DNA of 64,000 bases. Origin: CAVZYN01 sp963779515. GTDB taxonomy: Bacteria > Pseudomonadota > Alphaproteobacteria > Rhizobiales > Hyphomicrobiaceae. The notes below the pieces were generated by a model that saw nothing but the letters and a program-made list of their open reading frames with translations, was not told the DNA's origin and did not search any database. Each line of letters begins with the position of its first letter. Position 1 is the stretch's first letter. A program made the translations under genes and the position numbers. The stretch covers positions 14,557-78,556 of the forward strand of contig CAVZYN010000012.1 in NCBI GenBank assembly GCA_963779515.1, written 5' to 3'. This document shows, piece after piece, positions 26,234 through 34,002 of this stretch.

Positions 26234-26494
26234 GTGTTCTTGACTGGAATTCTGTTTCTCATCGCGTCATTGGCGCTGCTCGTCTGGGCGATCGCCGTGG
26301 CGTTCGACGACACCGGCGAAAGCACGCACGATGATCTCTCTGCCATCTCTGATGCGCTTCAAGATGCGCCGGCGCGCGCCACGGAAGACCACGCCACGCG
26401 GGCGGATCTCGACGCAGAAGACGCCGGCGCTGCGGATGCTGCCTCGCGCCGCGCCCAATCGGCCGGTGACACGCGCATTGCGTTGATGGCGTAA
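26234..26494 (+). CDS. small membrane-anchored hypothetical protein
   Basis: 86 residues from GTG 26234, supported by ggag seven bases upstream. Translation further upstream would cross the tandem repeats and is not credible. Residues 2-24 form one transmembrane helix (FLTGILFLIASLALLVW and on), followed by an acidic and Ala-rich tail (STHDDLSAISDAL, RADLDAEDAG). There is no known domain. The tandem-hairpin leader implies post-transcriptional or folding control. Confidence 0.55.
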   Translation: MFLTGILFLIASLALLVWAIAVAFDDTGESTHDDLSAISDALQDAPARATEDHATRADLDAEDAGAADAASRRAQSAGDTRIALMA

Positions 26495-26832
26495 GCTCGC
26501 TCGATCTCGCACATCCTCAGCGCGCTGCGCCGACAAACGAACGCGCGTCGAAGCACCTCGCTACACGACACAGCACGCCAGTCGCCCACCGCTTTTTGCC
26601 ATCGCACACCGTCGCGTTTGCGCTGTTTCGCTATGGGCTGGCACCGGGTTGGCACGCCGTTGCCAAATGACCGGCGACCTTGGCTGCGGCCGCGCATGGA
26701 TGAGCGCCGCTGCGCACACGCGGGGCCAATGTTGCAGATGCGACGCCCGCCGCCGCAACTCCCGGCTGTACAGAGACCAACCGTTAACGCATATTTAACC
26801 AATTGCGGTGTGTGGCGTGGGGGAGTGTGGGG
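26495..26832. other. gene-free stretch
   Basis: No supported gene. The last 50 bases turn AT-rich (26785-26810, aacgcatatttaacc) before the TPR gene and probably hold its promoter. Confidence 0.3.
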
Positions 26833-27777
26833 ATGGGACTGGAGTCGCTGGGGCTGAGTCAGCATCTGATTTGGTTTTTACAAGGCTTTGCGGCCACCGT
26901 CACTATTTTCACGGGTGGTTACGGCATTTACAAATGGTGGTCATATGCGGAACGTCGGCTGTTTTTGAGGCTAACAGAATACATCGAGCGCGAAGAGCAC
27001 CGCCTCGCAGAGGCACGAATACTGTTGCTGAATTCTCTGAAGAGGCTGGAGCCTCACACACCAACGATCGGTCCATTATTCGCTTCGGGCCAGATGTGTT
27101 ACGCGCTTCGGCAGATGAGTTGGGGCTGGGGCGATGAGGCCGAATCCAACCTATTAGAGGTAGTCGCGAAAGCGGACCGTCAGAAACTATTGGCTTTGAG
27201 AAAAGCAGAGTTTCACGACAAAGAAAAAGCGACGGCTCATGTTCTGATCGGAGCTCTGGCGGACGCACGGGGCCAACATGGAGTTGCCTTGGATCATTTC
27301 AATCAAGCCATGGCCATCGATTCCGGAGACGCCGAAGCATTCGAGTATGTCGCTCATCAAAAGTTGAGACTTGGCGAACCGCAAGCTGCCCTTGAGCAGT
27401 TTGAGCAACTCGAAAAAATTGGCAAGAAGCAAAAGGACAGGGGAATAGTCTCGAGATCACGGCTCGGTCAAGGACAAGCATATCTTGCATTGCCAATACC
27501 CCAACCATTGAACGCCATGTCCTGCTTCGAAGGGGCAATCGAGCAATTTCCAGAGAATGGCGATCGCGTTGATCTCGCACTTCTGTATGAAATGGAAGCT
27601 TGCGTCAGGCATCGCCGCCCGCTTGCACATGTCATCGAAGCGCGCGCACGCTACAAGACCGCGGAAAGCATCTACAGCACTGTTAGAACGCGCGAAGGCG
27701 TCTATGGCCAGTCGAGGATTCGTGAAAAGTTGAAGGAATTCGAAACTCAAAATTCAAGTGGCCGATCGACGGGATAG
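26833..27777 (+). CDS. membrane-anchored TPR-repeat protein of unknown function
   Basis: 314 residues from ATG 26833 (gggag nearby; ATG 26803 is an alternative). One N-terminal helix (HLIWFLQGFAATVTIFTGGYGIY) is followed by a long soluble helical part with TPR-like units, best seen in AHVLIGALADARGQHGVALDHFNQAMAIDSGDAEAF and LRLGEPQAALEQFEQLEK split across about residues 140-220. Base composition is visibly lower in GC than the neighbours, with a different codon mix. It stands alone between two gene-free gaps, which suggests acquisition. TPR proteins with a membrane anchor act as scaffolds, but a partner cannot be named here. Confidence 0.6.
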   Translation: MGLESLGLSQHLIWFLQGFAATVTIFTGGYGIYKWWSYAERRLFLRLTEYIEREEHRLAEARILLLNSLKRLEPHTPTIGPLFASGQMCYALRQMSWGWGDEAESNLLEVVAKADRQKLLALRKAEFHDKEKATAHVLIGALADARGQHGVALDHFNQAMAIDSGDAEAFEYVAHQKLRLGEPQAALEQFEQLEKIGKKQKDRGIVSRSRLGQGQAYLALPIPQPLNAMSCFEGAIEQFPENGDRVDLALLYEMEACVRHRRPLAHVIEARARYKTAESIYSTVRTREGVYGQSRIREKLKEFETQNSSGRSTG

Positions 27778-27784
27778 ATTCGAG

Positions 27785-28045
27785 TTACCCTCCGAAGAAT
27801 ACAAACTTTGTACCAACACCCAGCGCCCACGCGGCCGCGCCAGCCATCCAGCCATTGGCGAGGCTCGCTAATCCTGCCATGGCGAGCATGTCGTTTGCGC
27901 CAACAGCGGCAAAGCGCGTGCGCAGCTTCTGCTGTTCGAAGATGCTCATGGACGCGAGGACCGTGCCGCCGATAAGCGCCACCCACCAGGGAGCGCCAAG
28001 CAGCGATGCAAACGCCGTCGCGACGATTGTCAAATAAGCCAGCAT
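27785..28045 (-). CDS. small integral membrane protein
   Basis: 86 residues from ATG 28045 (ggag eight bases before); a GTG at 28063 is an alternative. Three hydrophobic stretches are seen: LAYLTIVATAFASLLGA, WWVALIGGTVLASM and LAMAGLASLANGWMAGAAAWALG. A short polar FEQQKLRTRF loop lies between the second and third. No family recognised. It converges on the TPR gene with a seven-base gap. Confidence 0.55.
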   Translation of the reverse strand: MLAYLTIVATAFASLLGAPWWVALIGGTVLASMSIFEQQKLRTRFAAVGANDMLAMAGLASLANGWMAGAAAWALGVGTKFVFFGG

Positions 28046-28222
28046 CCAGCGTCTCCGAATCACCTCTCAGGTCTGCGGTCAGTCTCAGATCCGCGCCCGC
28101 GCTCGCAAGGGCGCCCGGGGCGTCAGACGTGGATAAGCGCGCTTCGGTCACGCGCTGTGCCGCGGCTGCACCTTAAAACGGGATATGGGAACACCATCGC
28201 TTCGCGAGAAGGGCATTTCCCT

Positions 28223-28265
28223 TTGTGCGCCTGCGCGCACTCGCTATTTGTGCGCCTGCGCGCAC
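28223..28265. repeat. two 18-bp direct repeats, each a small hairpin
   Basis: Identical 18-base copies lie at 28223-28240 and 28248-28265 (period 25). Each contains the perfect stem gtgcgc/gcgcac around a four-base loop. The function is unknown. Confidence 0.8.
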
Positions 28266-28316
28266 CCCTTCTACCCGCTCGAGGGGACACCCCTCAAACT
28301 CCCCGTCTTCTCGTTC

Positions 28317-28352
28317 AAAAAAAAGCGGGTGGCCTGGCGGGTGTCCCGCCAG
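28317..28352 (-). terminator. intrinsic terminator of the gene at 28390
   Basis: On the minus strand an eight-base stem (28352-28345 with 28341-28334, three-base loop) is followed by a short CG-rich spacer and eight U residues (28324-28317). An alternative five-base stem gcggg/cccgc abuts the U-run directly. It starts 38 bases after the stop codon of the hypothetical gene. Confidence 0.65.
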
Positions 28353-28389
28353 CGGGGTTTGGGGCTGGCCCCAATCGCGCAGCAAACCC

Positions 28390-28764
28390 TCACCCCATCC
28401 CCAGCATCCGCCCCTCGATCTGCAAAATCGCGTGATCGATATTGATGCTCGTCGTCGCCACCGCCTCGATCTCCTTGGCGATCTCGCCGGCGCTGCGACG
28501 GCGCTTCTTGGTGACGACCGCGCTCGCCATGCCGAGCAGCCCCCAGAACCCGCGCGTGACCAAGCTCCACGCCGTCGCGCCCCACGTCACGGGCTTGGTC
28601 CGCTCTTCACGGTTGTTGGCGGCCTTCAGCTGCGCCGCAAGCACCCGCTTCAGCAAGGCGAGCTCGCGCTTCTTGTGGCGCAACTCCTTCACCGCCAGTT
28701 TCGCCTCCGGCAGCGTCGCCGCGGTAACGCGCACTTCGACGCCTTCGATCACTGCGTGTTTCAT
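28390..28764 (-). CDS. helical hypothetical protein
   Basis: 124 residues from ATG 28764 (an in-frame ATG lies five codons earlier). It opens MKHAVIEGVEVRV and continues with a basic coiled-coil section (ELRHKKRELALLKRVLAAQLKAA), then a hydrophobic segment (AWSLVTRGFWGLLGMASAVV) and a Lys/Arg-rich stretch before a helical tail. I recognise no family. It is monocistronic, with its own terminator. Confidence 0.6.
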   Translation of the reverse strand: MKHAVIEGVEVRVTAATLPEAKLAVKELRHKKRELALLKRVLAAQLKAANNREERTKPVTWGATAWSLVTRGFWGLLGMASAVVTKKRRRSAGEIAKEIEAVATTSINIDHAILQIEGRMLGMG

Positions 28765-28907
28765 GGGCGTCAATTGCATAGGCAGGCATCGGTCCTGGAC
28801 GTTTGCGCACTGGCAGTCTCACCGCCTGCCTTTAGCGCAATTTGGGAAAATTGCGAAACGATCCGTGCCGCCGTAAGGTACGCACCGCACTCTGAACCCG
28901 GACCCGC

Positions 28908-29720
28908 ATGACCACCTCTCGCTCAACCCTCCTCGGCCTGCAAATCCTCGTCGCCGCCGTCGCGCTCACGATCTGGCACGTCGGCTCGACGATCCCGTTC
29001 GGCCTCGGCTCCGATGGCAAGCCATGGTTCCTGCTGCCTGAATTTTTCTTCGCGCAACCGCTGAAAGTCGCCCAGCGCGTGTTCGAGCTGTTCTGGAGCG
29101 GCAAGATCTGGCGGCATCTCGGCATTACGCTGCTCGAAGGCGTGCTCGCTTTTGTGATCGGTTCGGCGCTCGGCGTCATCCTCGGCTTCTGGTTTGCGCG
29201 CAAGCCGCTGCTCTCCGCCGTGTTCGATCCCTACATCAAGATGATGAACGCGCTGCCGCGCGTCGTGCTGGCGCCGATCTTCATGCTGTGGTTCGGACTT
29301 GGCATCTGGTCGAAGGTGGTGCTCGGCGTCACGCTCGTGTTCTTCATCGTGTTCTTCAACGTCTATCAGGGCGTGAAGGAGGTAAACCCGGTGATCCTCT
29401 CCAACGCGCGCATGCTCGGCATGACGGAACGCCAGCTGCTGCGCCACGTCTATTGGCCGAGCGCACTCTCGTGGATGTTTTCTTCGCTGCATACCTCCGT
29501 CGGCTTTGCCATCATCGGCGCCGTCGTCGGCGAATATCTCGGCTCTTCCGCCGGGCTCGGCTATCTGATCCATCAGGCCGAAGGCGTGTTCGACATCACC
29601 GGCGTGCTTGCCGGCATGGTCATTCTGATGGGCTTCGTGCTCATCATCGACTGGCTCGTCACGCTCGCCGAAAACCGCCTTCTCGTCTGGCGCCCGCAAG
29701 CGCAGACTGGGCAAACGTAA
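28908..29720 (+). CDS. ABC transporter permease, SsuC/TauC family
   Basis: 270 residues with six hydrophobic helices. The cytoplasmic EAA loop is NPVILSNARMLGMTERQLLRHVYWPSAL (split over residues ~155-185), the contact point for the ATPase. Membership in the sulfonate/nitrate/thiamine-pyrimidine class is shown by ALPRVVLAPIFMLWFGLG. The substrate-binding gene at 30397 and the ATPase at 38833 are of the same class, but the three genes are not contiguous. Confidence 0.88.
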   Translation: MTTSRSTLLGLQILVAAVALTIWHVGSTIPFGLGSDGKPWFLLPEFFFAQPLKVAQRVFELFWSGKIWRHLGITLLEGVLAFVIGSALGVILGFWFARKPLLSAVFDPYIKMMNALPRVVLAPIFMLWFGLGIWSKVVLGVTLVFFIVFFNVYQGVKEVNPVILSNARMLGMTERQLLRHVYWPSALSWMFSSLHTSVGFAIIGAVVGEYLGSSAGLGYLIHQAEGVFDITGVLAGMVILMGFVLIIDWLVTLAENRLLVWRPQAQTGQT

Positions 29721-29728
29721 TCATCAAA

Positions 29729-29876
29729 CGCGTCGCATTCCCGGCCAAGCGCGGCCAAAGCCGCGCACGAGCCGGGATCATTTTCGGGTGCGATGCATGG
29801 CGACGGCGCGAATAAAACCGCACCACGTAAGGATCCCGGATCGATCGCTGCGCGATTCGTCCGGGAACGCGTCTGG
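29729..29876. repeat. intergenic palindromic repeat of Rhizobiales style
   Basis: Imperfect inverted arms (cgcattcccgg at about 29734 and ccgggaacgcg at 29861-29871) enclose further self-complementary parts (gccgggatc, ggatcccgga). It lies between two convergent genes. I infer a dispersed repeat; copies elsewhere in the genome cannot be checked here. Confidence 0.45.
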
Positions 29877-29891
29877 GGAGGCTTGCCGCCC

Positions 29892-30275
29892 TCACCTCGT
29901 CTCGGTCTGAAACACCTTCTGGGCGATCTGCCAGCGACCGTCGATCTTCAATAGCGACAGCTGGTCGGTGAAATAGCGCGGCGGAATCTGGCAGCGCACC
30001 TTCACGAACGCCATCGTCGGGCCGGCCACGTCGATCGTCAAAATCTCGTCGCCCCGGGCGAGACCTTGCGTCTTGGGCGACGGGCGCGTTTTCACGGCCG
30101 CGAGCCAGGTATCGCGCGGCGTCACCTGAAGCTTACCGTCCGCCGTTTGCGCCAGCGCGCTGGTGGGATGGAACGCGGCGGCAAGCTTCTCCGCGTCGCC
30201 CTCGTAGAGCCCGTCGAGATAGGTCTTGATCACGCCCTCGATAGCGGTGCGGTCGGCCTGATGTGCCGCTGCCAT
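29892..30275 (-). CDS. NTF2-like (SnoaL/lumazine-binding-type) protein
   Basis: 127 residues from ATG 30275 (an ATG at 30287 is also possible). The fold is shown by an N-terminal helix with AIEGVIKTYLDGLYEGDAEKL, then AAFHPTSAL and the C-terminal sheet with LSLLKIDGRWQIAQKVF. The family serves as small hydrolases, isomerases or binding proteins; no catalytic residues are certain. It sits between the permease and the binding protein but on the other strand, so it is not part of their operon. Confidence 0.7.
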   Translation of the reverse strand: MAAAHQADRTAIEGVIKTYLDGLYEGDAEKLAAAFHPTSALAQTADGKLQVTPRDTWLAAVKTRPSPKTQGLARGDEILTIDVAGPTMAFVKVRCQIPPRYFTDQLSLLKIDGRWQIAQKVFQTETR

Positions 30276-30396
30276 GACTGCCTCCATGCGTTGTCGCCGC
30301 CACCTTCTAGCACATCATTGACGCCGGGTCGCGCCTGAGAGACAACCGCGTCAAGACCGGGTACCACCGGCCAAACAAACAGCGGGAGGTCACGAC

Positions 30397-31413
30397 ATGC
30401 TTCGTCAGATCATCGGCGCCGCCACGGCGCTCGCATTCTTCACCAGCGCGGCGCAGGCCCAGGCGCCCGAAAAGAAGGACGTCAAACTCGGCGTCGGCGG
30501 CGGCGCGGCGCTCTACTATCTGCCGCTCACGCTCACCGAGAAGCTCGGCCACTTCAAGGAGCAGGGCCTCAACGTCGAGATCAGCGACTTCAAGGGCGGC
30601 TCGCAATCGCTGCAAGCCCTCGTCGGCGGCTCTGTCGACGTTGTCGCCGGCGCCTACGAACACACACTCCGGATGCAGGCCAAGAACCAGGACATCATGG
30701 CTATCGTCGAGATGGGCCGCTATCCGGGCATCTCGCTCGCCGTCAAAAAGGATCGCGCCGACAAAATCAAATCGGCGGCCGATCTGAAGGGCGCCAAGGT
30801 CGGCGTCTCGGCGCCCGGATCCTCGACCAACATGATCGTCTGGTATTTGATGGCGAAAGCCGGCCTCAAGCCTGACGACGCCTCATTCGTTGGTGTCGGC
30901 ACCGGCGCCACCGCCGTCGCCGCCATCCAGAAAGGCGAGATCGACGCGATCTCGGGGATCGAACCGGCCATTTCGAAGCTCGTCTCGACGGGCGACATCG
31001 TGCTGCTCAACGATACGCGCACGACCGAGGGCAACAACAAGGTGTTTGGCGGTCCGCTGCCTGCCGCCGTGCTCTACATCAAGCGCGACTTCACCGAGAA
31101 GAACCCGAACACGACGCAAGCGCTCGTCAACGCCATCTACAAGACACTCGTCTGGATGCAGAAGGCGACGCCCGAGCAGATCGCCGACGCGGTACCGGCC
31201 GATCATCATCTCGGCGACAAGTCGCTCTATATCTCCGCCGTCAAAGCCTCGCTCGAATCCTATTCGCGCGACGGCATCATCAGCGCTGACGCCACCAAAC
31301 GCTCGATGGAGTTCCTGCAGCAGTTCGACAAGGAAATGAAGGAATCCAAGATCGACACCGCCAAGACCTGGGATGGTCGCTTTGTCAAAAGGGCCTCGGA
31401 GCTGATGAAGTAG
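30397..31413 (+). CDS. ABC transporter substrate-binding protein, SsuA/NMT1 family
   Basis: 338 residues with a Sec signal peptide ending SAAQAQ (residue ~23). The mature part opens KLGVGGGAALYYLPLTLTEKLGHFKEQGLNVE, here split by length, and continues with DFKGGSQSLQALVGGSVDVVAGAYEH and GVSAPGSSTNMIVWYLM, the standard pattern of periplasmic binding proteins for sulfonates, nitrate, taurine or aromatic acids. The ligand is unknown. Start ATG 30397 has gggagg upstream at 30382-30387. Confidence 0.9.
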   Translation: MLRQIIGAATALAFFTSAAQAQAPEKKDVKLGVGGGAALYYLPLTLTEKLGHFKEQGLNVEISDFKGGSQSLQALVGGSVDVVAGAYEHTLRMQAKNQDIMAIVEMGRYPGISLAVKKDRADKIKSAADLKGAKVGVSAPGSSTNMIVWYLMAKAGLKPDDASFVGVGTGATAVAAIQKGEIDAISGIEPAISKLVSTGDIVLLNDTRTTEGNNKVFGGPLPAAVLYIKRDFTEKNPNTTQALVNAIYKTLVWMQKATPEQIADAVPADHHLGDKSLYISAVKASLESYSRDGIISADATKRSMEFLQQFDKEMKESKIDTAKTWDGRFVKRASELMK

Positions 31414-31546
31414 GATCCGCCTTCGCTCGCTATCCGCCTTGAAAAGGGACCACCATGGGTCGCCCTTAGGTCCAGTTTCGTAATTCAAATTGAATTGCTG
31501 CAGCCAAATCTGGACCGACGAGCTTGATCCTGGCATAGTCTAGATT

Positions 31547-31828
31547 ATGAACGCACGCACCGAAATCGCCATGGACCCGGAAATGCAGCGCCGCGCAGAG
31601 GAGAAGGCGGCGGAGCTTGGGATGACGTTTTCTGAGTATGTCGGGACCCTGGTGGCGATGGACCTTGGCCACGCGGCGCCGACGACGGACATTTCGTGCA
31701 TTTTTGATCTTGTGACTGATGGCGAACCTACGGACATCGCGCGCGACAAGCATGCGATGATTGGCGAATCCATACTGGCTGAGCACGCGGAAGATTCCCG
31801 TCAAACGCGTCGCGATGTCAAGCAATGA
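31547..31828 (+). CDS. VapB-like antitoxin
   Basis: 93 residues. The N-terminal half (MNARTEIAMDPEMQRRAEEKAAELGMTFSEYVG, split here by length) is a ribbon-helix-helix DNA-binding start; the C-terminal half is a flexible acidic toxin-binding tail. It overlaps the PIN-domain toxin by four bases (ATGA), the usual vapBC arrangement, and would autoregulate the pair. Confidence 0.8.
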   Translation: MNARTEIAMDPEMQRRAEEKAAELGMTFSEYVGTLVAMDLGHAAPTTDISCIFDLVTDGEPTDIARDKHAMIGESILAEHAEDSRQTRRDVKQ

Positions 31829-32238
31829 CGCTGTTTGTCGACACATCGGCGTGGTTCGCTTCCGTTTCCAAAAATGATAGACAGAACCCCAAGGCAAAAT
31901 CCTTCCTTGCCTCCACGCCACGCCTCGTGACGACGGATCTGGTTGTCGTCGAAACGTGGGGTTTGCTTTTTCGGAAGTTCCATTGGGCGGCTGCAGAGCG
32001 TTTCTGGGAGGGCCTTCGCACGAGCGGTGTGCGAATAGAACCTGTCGCCCCGGAGGACTACGCACAAGCAAGCATGATCGGCAAAAGCTATGCCGATCAG
32101 GAATTCTCTCTGGTTGATCGCACGAGTTTCGCCTGCATGGAACGGCTCCGGATATTGCAGGCTGCATCCTTCGACGATGACTTCACCATATACCGCTTCG
32201 GACCCAATCGCGAGAACGCCTTCGATGTCCTGCGATGA
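31825..32238 (+). CDS. VapC-like PIN-domain toxin (putative ribonuclease)
   Basis: 137 residues. The acidic metal-binding set is present: Asp6 in LFVDTSAWFA, Glu in VVVETWGLL (~43), Asp in FSLVDRTSFACM (~98) and the terminal ASFDDDFTIYRFG. PIN toxins cut RNA with Mg2+ ions. It is coupled to the antitoxin by ATGA overlap and followed by 76 non-coding bases before the dehydrogenase gene. Confidence 0.88.
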   Translation: MTLFVDTSAWFASVSKNDRQNPKAKSFLASTPRLVTTDLVVVETWGLLFRKFHWAAAERFWEGLRTSGVRIEPVAPEDYAQASMIGKSYADQEFSLVDRTSFACMERLRILQAASFDDDFTIYRFGPNRENAFDVLR

Positions 32239-32314
32239 GGACGTCGAGGGCAGTAAGACTTGCGTGAGCGACTGATCGCATCTTATCCAGCGCGAACAAC
32301 CAAGTGGGCCGAAC

Positions 32315-33400
32315 ATGGCAAAGCCGAAGAAAGCCAAATCGAACAAGCTGACGATCGCGGTCATCCCGGGCGACGGCATCGGCCACGAGGTGGTGCCAGA
32401 GGGCATTCGCGTGCTTGAAGCGGTCGGGCGCAAGTTCGACATCGCCTTCAAGTGGGAGCGCCACGACTGGAGTTGCGAGCGCTACAAGAAGAAGGGCGCG
32501 ATGATGCCCGAAGACGGCCTCGACAAGATCCGCGACACCGACGCGATCTATCTCGGCGCCGTCGGCTTTCCCGGCGTTCCGGATCACGTCTCTCTCTGGG
32601 GCCTGCTGATCCCGATCCGGCGTGGCTTTCAGCAGTACATCAACCTGCGCCCGGTGCGCCTGTTCGAGGGTGTCGCCTCCCCCCTTGCTGGACGGAAACC
32701 AGGCGACATCGACTACTGGATCGTGCGCGAGAACAACGAGGGCGAGTACTCCTCCGTCGGCGGGCGCATGAACGAAGGCACGGAGTACGAGGCCGCCATC
32801 CAGCAGGCGATCTTCACCAAGCGTGGTTGCGATCGTGTGATGCGCTACGCCTTCGACCTCGCCATGACGCGCAAGCGCAAGGAGGTCGCCAGCGCCACCA
32901 AATCCAACGGCATCTCGATCTCGATGCCCTACTGGGACGAGCGCTTCGCCGCCATTTCGAAAGAGTATCCCAAGGTCAAAACCAGCCAGTATCACATCGA
33001 TATTCTGACGGCGCATCTCGTCCGCAACCCGCACTGGTTCGACGTCATCGTCGGCTCGAACTTGTTCGGCGACATCCTCTCTGACCTCGGCCCCGCAACC
33101 ACCGGCACCATCGCCATCGCGCCGGGCGGCAACATCAATCCCGAGCGCGAGTTCCCCTCGATGTTCGAGCCGGTGCACGGCTCCGCGCCCGACATCGCCG
33201 GCAAGGGCATCGCCAATCCGATCGGCCAGATTTGGTCCGGCGCGATGATGCTCGACCACCTCGGCCACAAGGACGCCGCCGCCCACATCGAAAAGGCGAT
33301 CGAGAAACTGCTCGCCACCACCGACATCCGCACCCGCGACATGGGCGGCAAGGCGACATGCAAAGAGATGGGCGACGCCATCCTACAACTCGTCAAATAG
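32315..33400 (+). CDS. ttuC: tartrate dehydrogenase/decarboxylase-like (TtuC) isopropylmalate dehydrogenase family enzyme
   Basis: 361 residues. The beta-decarboxylating dehydrogenase fold is shown by IAVIPGDGIGHEVV, LRPVRLFEG, the IVRENNEGEYSSVGG motif and the NAD-binding FEPVHGSAPDIAGKG near residue 290. The GAVGFPGVPDHVSLWGLLIPIRR stretch, split by length, is characteristic of the TtuC group rather than LeuB. It oxidises tartrate, malate or a related 2-hydroxyacid with NAD+. It is monocistronic, with an upstream gap shared with vapC. Confidence 0.88.
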   Translation: MAKPKKAKSNKLTIAVIPGDGIGHEVVPEGIRVLEAVGRKFDIAFKWERHDWSCERYKKKGAMMPEDGLDKIRDTDAIYLGAVGFPGVPDHVSLWGLLIPIRRGFQQYINLRPVRLFEGVASPLAGRKPGDIDYWIVRENNEGEYSSVGGRMNEGTEYEAAIQQAIFTKRGCDRVMRYAFDLAMTRKRKEVASATKSNGISISMPYWDERFAAISKEYPKVKTSQYHIDILTAHLVRNPHWFDVIVGSNLFGDILSDLGPATTGTIAIAPGGNINPEREFPSMFEPVHGSAPDIAGKGIANPIGQIWSGAMMLDHLGHKDAAAHIEKAIEKLLATTDIRTRDMGGKATCKEMGDAILQLVK

Positions 33401-33554
33401 CCGGGTCATGAGTGGACGCGGCCACGGCAAAGGCGCATTCGCCGAAGTGGAGAAGTACGACGGGCACCGCAGACTCTGTCTGGAAAGAAGTCGCAATGAT
33501 GACGCGCCGCAGCGCGCAACAGGTCGCGACTGAGGCGCACGGTGGCCTGGTTCT

Positions 33555-33923
33555 TTAGGTTGTCTTCATGTCGCGTCGTGGCCGCCGCGCGCGCTTCGGC
33601 GTTACCGGTCCCGGCGGGCAGTAGAGCGCTTGGAGGTGGCCGAGCAGCACCTCGGTGCGTTCGTCCCTGATGCGATACCAGAGCGTCTGGCTGTCGCGGC
33701 GGAAGGCGACGATGCCCTCCTCGCGCATCTTGGCGAGATGCTGGGAGAGTGCCGACGGCGACAGGCCGACGGCCTGCGCCAGCGTACCGACCTTCGCCTC
33801 CCCCCATTCCACCAGTTTGCACAGGATCATCAGGCGCCGCTCGTTGGCGAGTGCGCGCAGAACGCCCGCAACGGCCGTCGCGTTGGCTTCGAATGTTGCG
33901 AAAGCAGCGGGGGCTTGCGGCAT
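33555..33923 (-). CDS. bigR: ArsR-family repressor of the BigR/SqrR type
   Basis: 122 residues with a winged helix: LRALANERRLMIL, LSPSALSQHLAKMREEG as recognition helix and LWYRIRD in the wing. Two cysteines at residues 35 (MILCKLV) and 102 (ALYCPPG) have the spacing of the reactive pair in BigR and SqrR, where persulfide or tetrasulfide formation releases DNA. It is divergent from a persulfide-dioxygenase-like gene, as in bigR-blh loci. The operator likely lies in the shared AT-rich gap. Confidence 0.85.
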   Translation of the reverse strand: MPQAPAAFATFEANATAVAGVLRALANERRLMILCKLVEWGEAKVGTLAQAVGLSPSALSQHLAKMREEGIVAFRRDSQTLWYRIRDERTEVLLGHLQALYCPPGPVTPKRARRPRRDMKTT

Positions 33924-33942
33924 CTCTGGATCGTTCCTATCT

Positions 33943-33980
33943 CAGAATTTGCTAAATAAGCACTCTCTAATATATGTCAA
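33943..33980. promoter_or_regulatory. candidate BigR operator and divergent promoter
   Basis: The AT-rich gap holds the palindrome tgctaaataagca (33950-33962) and the adjacent ctctaatatatg (33964-33975). Known BigR sites are AT-rich dyads in this position. This is pattern evidence only. Confidence 0.35.
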
Positions 33981-34002
33981 GCGAAGCCACTGGAGTTTTC
34001 CC

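Larger units (their letters stand above)
28046..28389. other. gene-free stretch with direct repeats and a minus-strand terminator
   Basis: No supported coding frame. It contains the 25-base-period hairpin repeats (28223-28265) and the terminator of the leftward gene at 28390 (28317-28352). The remainder shows nothing recognisable. Confidence 0.3.

Noticed and set aside
28223..28265. Second CRISPR-like pair
   Set aside because: Only two 18-base copies with a seven-base gap; too short.
33406..33822. 138-codon minus-strand frame overlapping the ArsR gene
   Set aside because: It is a shadow in another frame of the ArsR gene and reads as Arg/Gly-rich nonsense.
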